Below, in pieces: positions 33,053 to 39,829 of a stretch of DNA of 64,000 nt. Positions within the stretch are counted from its first letter, which is position 1; each line of letters opens with the position of its first letter. The stretch is from CAVSKL01 sp963728475 [NCBI: Candidatus Eiseniibacteriota bacterium] (GTDB lineage Bacteria; Eisenbacteria; RBG-16-71-46; JABDJR01), in assembly GCA_963728475.1 (NCBI GenBank), contig CAVSKL010000001.1, positions 1,364,001-1,428,000 of the forward strand, written 5' to 3'. The notes below the pieces were generated by a model. It worked only from the letters and a program-made list of their open reading frames with translations. It did not search any database and was not told the DNA's origin. Made by a program: the position numbers and the translations under genes.

Positions 33053-34072
33053 TCAGACCGGCTCCAGCTGAGCGATCGCCGAGGCGAGCTTCAGCGTGTG
33101 GAGCGCGCGCAGGGTGATCCAGGGGCTGCTCACGTTCCTCTTCTCCATCCGGATCGGCATGCGGTCGTTGTAGTCGAAGTCCAGCCGCCACCGTCCGTTC
33201 TTGAGCTGCTTGCCGAGGATCACGTCCAGGGCCGGCTCCATGGCCGCTTCGTGACCGTAGCCCAGCCGGGCGAGCACCCACGCCACCTCCAGGAGATCGG
33301 TGTTCCAGAACCGCGGGAAGCCGAACTGGAGCCACTCCTCCTTGGGCGCGCGCCGGCCGTCGGGGGTGCGCTTGTACCGGTAGAGGCCGAAGGCGAGAAG
33401 GGTGTTGGCGGTCTTCTCGATCAGCGCCCGGACCTGCGGATTGCGGCGGCGGGGCGGGATCGCGGCCACCGCCAGGAGCGGTTTCACCGAACCCATGAAA
33501 CAGTTGAAGGGAAGAGTGCCGGCGTTGGGGGAGAAGTTCTCGCAGGGATAGAGGCCGTCCCCCTGTTGCCGGCTGACCAAAAACCCGATCGCCCGCTGGG
33601 TGCGGGGGTCGTTGCCGTAGCCGAAGTGAAGGAGCATCTCCACCACCGCGCCGGTCAGGCACGCCCACTGGCCGCCGATGGTGCCGCCCCGGCGCGGGCT
33701 GGCGACGTGGCTGAACCCGCCGCCGTCCCGGCTCTGGGCGGTGGTGAAGAGGAACTCCACCCCTCGCGCGATCTCCTCGGTCCGTTCCGCGCCGAGGTGG
33801 GCGGCCAGGATGAGCCGCCACGCGGTCCCGTAGTAGTAGTCGTCCACCGCGAGGTCCGGATTCTCCCAGGCCCCGGTCCGGCTCTGACCGGCCAGGAGAC
33901 GTCCCAGCCGCGGATGCCGGGCGGCGGCTTCGCGGGCCTCGCGGACCGCGGGATCGGTGGTTGGCCGCTCCTGGATCCAGGTGAGGGTGCGATAGCGGAT
34001 CATGGGATCCGGATGCTCCCGGAGCCATTCGGTGGGATCGCTGTTGAGACGGCTGAGCCAGTCGGTTGCCAC
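33053..34072 (-). CDS. Alpha/alpha-toroid protein (prenyltransferase/squalene-oxidase repeat-like)
   Basis: A 339-residue soluble all-helical protein. The N-terminus (EWLREHPDPMIRYRTLTWI, then LGRLLAGQSRTGAWEN) matches a widespread bacterial family with terpenoid-cyclase-like toroid folds, often mislabelled as nitrogen-fixation protein. Repeated GG(F/W)-type turns occur at DGGGFSH, IGGQWACLTG, QQGDGLYPCENF and NGRWRLDF. No DxDD or DxxDD cyclase motif is present, so an enzymatic terpene role is unsupported. Start is a GTG at 34072 with GAGGAGA upstream. It follows the GT2 gene by 27 bases on the same strand and is probably cotranscribed. Function unknown. Confidence 0.85.
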   Translation of the reverse strand: MATDWLSRLNSDPTEWLREHPDPMIRYRTLTWIQERPTTDPAVREAREAAARHPRLGRLLAGQSRTGAWENPDLAVDDYYYGTAWRLILAAHLGAERTEEIARGVEFLFTTAQSRDGGGFSHVASPRRGGTIGGQWACLTGAVVEMLLHFGYGNDPRTQRAIGFLVSRQQGDGLYPCENFSPNAGTLPFNCFMGSVKPLLAVAAIPPRRRNPQVRALIEKTANTLLAFGLYRYKRTPDGRRAPKEEWLQFGFPRFWNTDLLEVAWVLARLGYGHEAAMEPALDVILGKQLKNGRWRLDFDYNDRMPIRMEKRNVSSPWITLRALHTLKLASAIAQLEPV

Positions 34073-34099
34073 GGCGTCTCCTCTCGGCGCGGGTCGGGG

Positions 34100-35191
34100 T
34101 CAGGCGGCGAACAACAGGTCGACCCCTTCCCGGTAACCGCGCCTGCGGGCCTCGGGTCGAATGAGGGCGCGCGCGCCGGGCGCGCCCACCGCCGCCACCA
34201 GCGGAAGCCGGCCCGGAGGTTCCAGGTCGGTCCAGGACGCCACCGGCGCTCCCTCCACCGTGCGTCCGATCTTCTTCCCGTCCACATCGTAGAAGCGCTC
34301 CACCGCCACCCCTTCGGCGCGGAGCCGCCGTCCGAGGCGCCGCCCGGTGCGCCCGGCGCCCCACATCGCCACCCGGCCTCCGGCCAGGGCGGGATGGCGG
34401 GCCAGGAAGTGCGCGCGGGCGTCCAGGAAGGCCTCGGGGGAGTAGCGCGCGGAGGTGAGGGAATGACGATCCGGCCGCTGCCGCCAGGCCAGGAGCACCG
34501 CATCCACCTTGGCCAGGTCCCATCCCGCCTCCGCCAGCCTCAGCCACAGGTCGTAGTCCTCGGCCCAGGCCACCTCGCGATAGCCGCCCACCGCCGCCAC
34601 CGCGCCGGCGCGCATCAGCACCGAGGGATGAGCGAGCGGCGATTCCACGAACCGCTCCCGCGCGTGATCCTCGGGAGTGAGGAGCCCGTTCAGCCAGCGC
34701 TCGTACCGGCGCCAGCCCGGTCCCAAAGCGCGCCGGGGGAAGAGCGCGACCCGGCACCCCACCGCGGCGGTGCGGGGATGCTCGCGCAGATGGTCGAGCT
34801 GACGGGCGAAGCGCCGGGGATGGCAGACGTCGTCGGCGTCGACCCGGGCCAGGAAGGGGGCGCGGGCCCCGGCCCGGGCCAGCTCCAGCGCCGCCACCAG
34901 TCCGCGGCCGCCGCCGGCCAGCACCCGCAGGCGCGGCTCGCGGGACGCTTCCCGGTCCAGAATTGCGCGGCTCCGGTCGGTGGAGCCGTCGTCCACCGCC
35001 AGCACCTCGAACCCGGCCAGGGTCTGCCGCCACAACGAGCGCAGGGTGCGCTCCAGGGTGGGGCCGGCGTTCCGGACGGGGAAAAGTACGGAGACGAGGG
35101 GAGAGGGACCGACCGGAACCGTCGGCGGCGCCGAGGCCGGCTGCGTGGCCCCCCCCAGGACCGGTGAGCGTGCGGGGGCATCCTTCCGCAT
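34100..35191 (-). CDS. Family 2 glycosyltransferase
   Basis: A 363-residue GT-A fold glycosyltransferase. Residues about 30-230 are the GT2 catalytic domain: LVSVLFPVRNAGPTLERTL, LAVDDGSTDRS, the metal-binding RVDADD (D-x-D), and GGYREVAWAEDYDLWLRL with the acidic ED base pair. A second small Rossmann-like domain (about 270-360) begins VAMWGAGRTGRRLGRRL, a nucleotide-binding style loop often fused to such transferases. It lacks membrane segments and would act in the cytoplasm on a nucleotide sugar for surface glycans. ATG 35191. First gene of a two-gene minus-strand unit with the toroid protein. Confidence 0.9.
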   Translation of the reverse strand: MRKDAPARSPVLGGATQPASAPPTVPVGPSPLVSVLFPVRNAGPTLERTLRSLWRQTLAGFEVLAVDDGSTDRSRAILDREASREPRLRVLAGGGRGLVAALELARAGARAPFLARVDADDVCHPRRFARQLDHLREHPRTAAVGCRVALFPRRALGPGWRRYERWLNGLLTPEDHARERFVESPLAHPSVLMRAGAVAAVGGYREVAWAEDYDLWLRLAEAGWDLAKVDAVLLAWRQRPDRHSLTSARYSPEAFLDARAHFLARHPALAGGRVAMWGAGRTGRRLGRRLRAEGVAVERFYDVDGKKIGRTVEGAPVASWTDLEPPGRLPLVAAVGAPGARALIRPEARRRGYREGVDLLFAA

Positions 35192-35330
35192 GATCTTTCA
35201 CTATAGCAGCCGGAACCGGAGCCGGGGAGGGATTGCCACCGGGGATGGGAGCCTTTATGCTAACCGCATTCGAACCAAACGTTTAGCCGGTGAGGCGCCC
35301 GCTCCGGGGCGCCCCAACGCGGCCCCGGCG

Positions 35331-35618
35331 ATGGAAAAGCCATGGTATGGGAGGTGGCGCGCGCTCATCGAGAGAGCCAAGGGGGCTCCCGCCTTCACCC
35401 TCGAGAGCCGGGACGATCCGGAATCCACCCTGCTCTCCGAAACCGGCCGCCTTGCCATGGGAAAATGTGGTGTATGGCAGGAAAAGAACATGTATGGGAA
35501 GCGGCCGGCGGGGATCGTGCGCATCGCCGGCGTCGTCGACGGGGCCGGGAAGGTGACGAAGGCCTTCCCCCGGGCGAAGGTGGACGGGATCCTGGCCGGG
35601 GGGCTCGAGTCCCGGTGA
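35331..35618 (+). pseudogene. Remnant of a bcp-type thiol peroxidase (peroxiredoxin) gene
   Basis: A 95-codon open frame whose second half is plainly the C-terminal part of a bacterioferritin-comigratory peroxiredoxin: GVWQEKNMYGK, then GIVRIAGVVDGAGKV and FPRAKVDG correspond in order to the GVWGEKxMYGK / GIxRxTFLIDxxGKI / FPKVKVDG blocks of BCP. The front half keeps only APAFTLESRDD, the first strand of the fold, joined directly to LLSETGRLAMGK. The segment between, about 60 residues with the peroxidatic cysteine (YPxxxTPGC), is missing, so the product cannot be an active peroxidase. The reading frame is still open, which suggests an in-frame or recent deletion. The ATG at 35331 is nominal. 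Confidence 0.75.
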
Positions 35619-36055
35619 CCGGGGGGCGGTTCGAACCCCGGGTGATCGGGTCCGGCCGGGGCCGGACGGGGACCGGCGGGCCGGTCCCCCCGTTGCCGCT
35701 CCTCATGTGGGTGGCGTTCATGGCCGCGGTGCTGCTCTACGGGGTGGCGGGCTTCGCGCTCGCGGGCCGGGTGGACGCGTCGGCGCCGGCGGTGCCGCGC
35801 TGGCTCTTCCCCGCCGCCGCGCTCCTGATGACGGTGATGGCGGTGTTCGCGCCCCGGTTCCTGGGGGGGCGGGCGCCCGCCAACGCCCCCGGTCCCCGCA
35901 CCGTGGATCCGGGGCGCCTCATCGCCTGGGCGTTCGACGAGGCGGTGGCGCTCCTGGGTCTGGTCTCGGTGCTGGTGGGGGCGCCCACCTCGACCCTGGT
36001 CCTCTACCTCCTCGCCTCCTGGGCGCTCCTCTGGCTCCACCGGCCGGTGAGCTGA
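35615..36055 (+). CDS. Small four-helix membrane protein
   Basis: A 146-residue hydrophobic protein with four predicted membrane segments (about 33-50, 59-79, 103-122 and 125-143) and no recognised family. The start is uncertain: GTG at 35615 overlaps the stop of the bcp remnant and has a GGGGGG stretch before it; ATG at 35705 removes the Gly/Arg-rich first thirty residues but has no ribosome site. Its position suggests it was once translated behind the peroxiredoxin gene. It is convergent with another small membrane protein gene. Function unknown. Confidence 0.65.
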   Translation: MTGGRFEPRVIGSGRGRTGTGGPVPPLPLLMWVAFMAAVLLYGVAGFALAGRVDASAPAVPRWLFPAAALLMTVMAVFAPRFLGGRAPANAPGPRTVDPGRLIAWAFDEAVALLGLVSVLVGAPTSTLVLYLLASWALLWLHRPVS

Positions 36056-36111
36056 GCCGCTCCCGTCTCCGGGAGCGGGCGGTTCCTGAACGGGCGGGGT
36101 CCGGCCTCCGG

Positions 36112-36453
36112 CTAGGAGCGCGGGGCGTACCGCCGGCGGAGCCTCGGGATCCGGAAGACCAGCGCCGAGGCCAGCGTGAAGAGCGCGACCCCGCCCAGTA
36201 TGAACACCAGCCGCGTCCACGGTTCCCCCCGCGCCTGGCGCTCCCGCACGAACACCAGGAGCGTGCGGAGCCATACCAGGGTTCCCAGCGCCAGGCCGGA
36301 CTGCAATACCGCCGGCACCCACCGCCGCCGGACCAGGAGCAGGAAGGGGGCGGCCAGGCAGAGCGCCACCCACGCGTCGTGTGCGCCGCGCAGGAAGTGC
36401 GCGGCCAGAACCAGCGCGCTCAGGATCACCGGCAGGAGCCAGGCCAGGGTCAT
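36112..36453 (-). CDS. Small membrane protein of unknown function
   Basis: A 113-residue integral membrane protein with four hydrophobic segments (about 4-20, 26-42, 48-68 and 84-102) and a basic C-terminus (RIPRLRRRYAPRS) expected to lie in the cytoplasm. The composition and layout are common among uncharacterised four-helix proteins. ATG 36453 has GAGGAGA at ideal distance; an open frame continuing upstream to 36561 lacks such a site. Monocistronic. Confidence 0.75.
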   Translation of the reverse strand: MTLAWLLPVILSALVLAAHFLRGAHDAWVALCLAAPFLLLVRRRWVPAVLQSGLALGTLVWLRTLLVFVRERQARGEPWTRLVFILGGVALFTLASALVFRIPRLRRRYAPRS

Positions 36454-36690
36454 CGCGATCTCCTCAGGTCGTGGACGCCAACCCGCCCGGAGGCTTGCGG
36501 TTGGCGCTTCGGCCGGCGGATCCGGACCGGGGCCGGAAGCGTCTCCTGAATCGCAGATCATTGCCGGGCAAGGCGTTGTGCGCTCCCCTCTTGTTCCGGG
36601 CGGCCGGTCCCGGTAAGCTCATCATGTGATTAGCAATCGGACGACGAGCTGAACGGGACGGCTTCGGAGGGCGGCCGGGAGGACGCGATC

Positions 36691-36945
36691 ATGAGGTTGG
36701 AACGGCTGGACGAAGCGGTCAAGGTGCGGGCGGATTTCCAGGGGGGGACGGTCACCCCGCTCCTCATTCGCCGGCGCGGACAGGAACTCAAGGTGTCGCG
36801 GGTGACCGCGCGCTGGGAGGACCGGCGCGGCACTCAGAAAATCCACTACTTCTCGGTGCAGTCGAACGCGGGCGACGTTTACCAGCTCGAGTTCGCGAGC
36901 GGGGACCTGGTATGGAAACTGACCTCGGTGATGCTGGAAGGATGA
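36691..36945 (+). CDS. DUF6504-like small protein linked to DNA polymerase IV
   Basis: An 84-residue beta-rich protein (strands at about 10-17, 33-43, 50-57, 62-68, 73-80; sequence IRRRGQELKVSRVTARWEDRRG, then VYQLEFASGDLVWKLTSV). Its size, the central RRGQxxxVxxVxxxWED pattern and its position recall the DUF6504 proteins that accompany Y-family polymerase genes in many bacteria. Its stop codon overlaps the start of dinB by four bases (ATGA), so it is translated with the polymerase. GGGAGGACG precedes the ATG. What it does for the polymerase is unknown. Confidence 0.78.
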   Translation: MRLERLDEAVKVRADFQGGTVTPLLIRRRGQELKVSRVTARWEDRRGTQKIHYFSVQSNAGDVYQLEFASGDLVWKLTSVMLEG

Positions 36946-38153
36946 TCGGCGGGCGGACGGTGCTCCATCTCGACCTCGACGCCTTCTTCGCCTCGGTGGA
37001 GCAGCTCCGCTATCCCTCGCTTCGCGGGAGGCCGGTGATCGTGGGAAACGGGGTCATCGCCTCGTGTTCGTACGAGGCGCGCCGGCACGGCTGCTACGCC
37101 GGGCAGCCGCTCTCCGAGGCGCGCCGGGCCTGTCCCGGCGTGGTGATCCTGGACGGGTGCGAGTCGGTCTACCGCGCCTTCGCCGAGCGCACCTTCGCGC
37201 TCGCCGCCGCGCTTTCGCCCTCCATGGAGACCTTTCTCGACGAGGCGTTTCTGGAGCTCACCGGGACCGAGCGGCTGCACCACGACCTGCTCGCCCGCGC
37301 CGCCGCCCTCAAGCGGCGGGTGCGGGACGAGGTCGGGCTCCCGATCACGGTGGGGCTGGGGCCGAACCGCATGCTGGCCAAGATCGCCAGCAAGTCGGTG
37401 AAACCGGATGGGCTTCGCTGGATCCGCGAGGACGAGATCGAAACCGCCCTTCCGCCCCTGCCCGTCGACCGGCTTCCCGGGGTGGGTTGGAGCATCGGGC
37501 GGGAATTGCGGAAGCTGAACGTGCAGACGATCGGGGACCTCCGCGCATTCTCCCCCGAGGTCCTGGAGCGGCTCTTCGGGGCGCCGGGGCGGGCGCTTCA
37601 CGACCGCTGCCGGGGGCGCGACACCCGGGCGGTGGAGTCCCGCGAGATCCCCCGTTCGGTGAGCCGCGAGACCGCGTTCCACGCCCCGGTCACCGATCCC
37701 GCGGAGATGGAGAGCATGCTCTACTACCTCCTGGAGCGCGCGGTGCGCCACGCGCGGGGGCTCGGGCTCTCCGCCCGCACGGTGGCGGTGTGGATCGACT
37801 ACGAGGACTCGGGGCGGGAGCAGGCGGCGCGGTCCCTGGATGCACCCTCCGACCAGGACGCGGTCTTCTTCGAGCGGGCGCGCGCGATTCTCGGCCGGCT
37901 CCTGGGCCGGCGCGAGGCGGTGCGGCGGATCGGGACCGCGCTCTCGCGTTTTACCCCCGACGCCGGCGCCCAGCGCGAGCTCTTCGGTGAGGGCGCCGAT
38001 CTCCAGCGCGAGAAGCTCTACCGAAGTCTCGACCGGGTGCGGTCGCGGTTCGGGCATGCCGCGGTGGTGGCCGGGCCGTCGGTCCGGTTGCTGGGGAAGC
38101 TGGAGCAGGACCGAAACGGCTTCGTGCTGCGGACGCCTTCGTTGACCAAGTAG
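36942..38153 (+). CDS. dinB: DNA polymerase IV (Y-family, DinB)
   Basis: A 403-residue translesion polymerase, normal length. The palm domain starts LHLDLDAFFASVEQ (first metal-binding aspartate) and the second metal site appears in ETFLDEAFLEL (Asp-Glu pair). RPVIVGNGVIASCSYEARRHG is the finger region; GLGPNRMLAKIASKSVKPDG and the helix-hairpin-helix LPGVGWSIGRELRKLNVQTIGDL form the thumb; about 240-350 is the little-finger domain. No canonical beta-clamp peptide (QLxLF) is obvious at the C-terminus. It copies damaged DNA with low fidelity in stress. Coupled to the DUF6504-like gene by a four-base overlap; no LexA-type box was recognised. A 207-bp tandem duplication follows it. Confidence 0.96.
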   Translation: MIGGRTVLHLDLDAFFASVEQLRYPSLRGRPVIVGNGVIASCSYEARRHGCYAGQPLSEARRACPGVVILDGCESVYRAFAERTFALAAALSPSMETFLDEAFLELTGTERLHHDLLARAAALKRRVRDEVGLPITVGLGPNRMLAKIASKSVKPDGLRWIREDEIETALPPLPVDRLPGVGWSIGRELRKLNVQTIGDLRAFSPEVLERLFGAPGRALHDRCRGRDTRAVESREIPRSVSRETAFHAPVTDPAEMESMLYYLLERAVRHARGLGLSARTVAVWIDYEDSGREQAARSLDAPSDQDAVFFERARAILGRLLGRREAVRRIGTALSRFTPDAGAQRELFGEGADLQREKLYRSLDRVRSRFGHAAVVAGPSVRLLGKLEQDRNGFVLRTPSLTK

Positions 38154-38588
38154 CTTCGCGGTGGGGCGGGTGCCGTGCGGAGAGCGCCCGGCCCGGCCGG
38201 GGGCATCGCCGCTCCGCGGTCGCTCGGACCGTCCACCGGACGGTCCGTCGCTCCCTCTTCCGGCACGGCGTTCGCCGTGCCGTCAGAGTCGCGGCTCCGC
38301 GCCCCGGCCGGCCCGGGGGTTCGGACGGCGCCCGCGCGTGGTTCAGACACGAGGAGTCGCGGCTCTGCGCTGGCGGGTGCCGTGCGGAGAGCGCCCGGCC
38401 CGGCCGGGGGCATCGCCGCTCCGCGGTCGCTCGGACCGTCCACCGGACGGTCCGTCGCTCCCTCTTCCGGCACGGCGTTCGCCGTGCCGTCAGAGTCGCG
38501 GCTCCGCGCCCCGGCCGGCCCCACGAACGTCGCGTACCCGGGTATCGCGTTGACGTGTAATGAGTTCGATGGTGTGCGGGCGAGGGCG
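38154..38588. other. Convergent spacer behind dinB filled by a 207-bp duplication
   Basis: 435 bases between dinB and the convergent epimerase gene. Almost all of it is the 207-bp tandem duplication described separately; behind it lies a 10-bp palindrome TACCCGGGTA (38535-38544) in a context shared with 48160. Reading frames through it are open on several strands but are repeat artefacts. Confidence 0.7.
38165..38521. repeat. Tandem duplication: two identical 150-bp copies, period 207, each with two perfect hairpins
   Basis: Bases 38165-38314 and 38372-38521 are identical over 150 positions; a 57-base spacer lies between. Each copy contains two strong palindromes: CGGACCGTCC-ACC-GGACGGTCCG (38225-38247 and 38432-38454) and CGGCACGGCG-TT-CGCCGTGCCG (38261-38282 and 38468-38489). 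In the convergent dinB/epimerase gap, four such stems could stop transcription from both sides. Perfect identity means the duplication is recent or maintained. Confidence 0.9.
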
Positions 38589-39503
38589 TCAGGCCAGGAG
38601 ATCGGTCAGCGCGGGCGTGAGTTCCGGGAACCGGAACACGAACTCGTGGCCGCGGGCCTTGATCGGGAGCACGCGCTGGCTGGTGAGCGCGGTTTCCTCG
38701 GCGGCGCGTCCGAAGAGCGCGAGCTTGAGCGCGAAGGCCGGGGCCCGGAATAGGGTGGGGCGATGGAGAACGCGGCCCAAAGCGTGGGTGAAGTCCTCGT
38801 TCCGGACCGGGGTGGGCGCGGTCAGGTTGAGCGCTCCGCGCACCGCCGCGTGGTCGAGCGCGAAGAGGACCAGCGCCTCCCAGTCCTCGATGTGGATCCA
38901 GGGCAGCCACTGGCGACCGTCGCCGAGCGGTCCCCCGAGACCCGCCTTGAAGAGGGGCAGGATGGCGTGCAGGAACCCGCTTGCCGGCGAGAGGGGAAGT
39001 CCGGTGCGGAGCAACACCGACCGCGTTCCCAGCGCCTCCACCGCCCGCGCCTCGGTCTCCCAGGCCACGCACACCTCGGGAAGGAATCCGTCGCCGGGAG
39101 GGGAGTCCTCGGTCAGTTCCTCCTCGCCCCGGGACCCATAGAAGCCCACCGCCGACCCGGAGAGCAGAACCGCGGGCGGGTGGTGCGCCTCACGGAAGCC
39201 CTGCACCACGTGGCGGGTGCCGGTCACCCGGCTCTCGCGGATGCGGCGGCGCTTGGCCTCGGTCCAGGGCCCCGCCACCCGCTCTCCGGCGAGATGGATC
39301 ACCGCATCGAGTTCGTCCAGGACCGAGGGCGGGAGCGGATCCACCCCCGGATTCCAGGGCTCCAGGTGGACGCCGGGCGGCGCCTGCGCCGCCGCCCGCT
39401 CCGGACTTCGGGTGAACACGCTCACCCGGTCTCCGCGGGCGATCAGGGTCCGGCTGAGAAGATCGCCCAGAAAGCCGGTGCCTCCGGTGATGCCGATGCG
39501 CAT
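38589..39503 (-). CDS. TIGR01777-family epimerase (SulA/YfcH-like NAD-dependent protein)
   Basis: A 304-residue atypical short-chain dehydrogenase. Residues 1-20 hold the Rossmann loop GITGGTGFLG; AVIHLAGERVAGPWTEAKRRRIRESRVTGTRHVV, SGSAVGFYGSRG, RTGLPLSPASGFL and a C-terminal VLPIKARGHEFVFRFPEL are all signature blocks of the TIGR01777 group (YfcH, and in chloroplasts the SulA/GC1 division protein). Its biochemical substrate is unknown. ATG 39503 has GGAGGAT upstream. Monocistronic, divergent from the NHLRC2-like gene. Confidence 0.93.
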   Translation of the reverse strand: MRIGITGGTGFLGDLLSRTLIARGDRVSVFTRSPERAAAQAPPGVHLEPWNPGVDPLPPSVLDELDAVIHLAGERVAGPWTEAKRRRIRESRVTGTRHVVQGFREAHHPPAVLLSGSAVGFYGSRGEEELTEDSPPGDGFLPEVCVAWETEARAVEALGTRSVLLRTGLPLSPASGFLHAILPLFKAGLGGPLGDGRQWLPWIHIEDWEALVLFALDHAAVRGALNLTAPTPVRNEDFTHALGRVLHRPTLFRAPAFALKLALFGRAAEETALTSQRVLPIKARGHEFVFRFPELTPALTDLLA

Positions 39504-39829
39504 GGATCCTCCGCTGTCGCGATGCCGATCTCGGGGGGAACCTGGCTCACCCGAGGCTTCGCCCCCCAGCATGCGGACCCGCTCGGCGTCCGGTCAACCG
39601 GGTTCGATCGGCCGCCTCCGGCCCGGGCCGGCCGGGCGCACGACCGCCGGTGCGGGGAACCCGGGCTTCCCGGCCCTCCATGCCCCGGCCACCGGCCTCC
39701 GCGGCCTTCCACGCCCCCGGCAACCGGGCTTCGCGGGCGCCCCGCCAACCGCTACCATGGGAGCGACGCGCCCCCCGAAGAGGCTCACGCCTCGGCCTCG
39801 AACCGGGCGCACCGCCCCGGAGAGTTCCC
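39504..39829. other. Divergent spacer, nothing recognised
   Basis: 326 bases, highly GC-rich, between the divergent epimerase and NHLRC2-like genes. It must contain both promoters, but I see no convincing promoter pair, repeat or hairpin of note. Confidence 0.4.

Noticed and set aside
35616-35660. GGTTCGAACCCC, which looks like a tRNA T-arm
   Set aside because: The five-base stem needed around it does not form, and there is no anticodon arm or acceptor stem at tRNA distance. It lies in a coding frame.
38165-38521. Repeats considered as a CRISPR array
   Set aside because: Only two long copies with a single 57-base spacer and no cas genes; the other arrays in the window are contiguous tandem units without spacers.
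38018-38575. Open frames through the 207-bp duplication in several phases, giving repeated peptides
   Set aside because: The repeat length is a multiple of three, so any frame open in one copy stays open in the next. No start site, no family match, and the sequence is palindromic.
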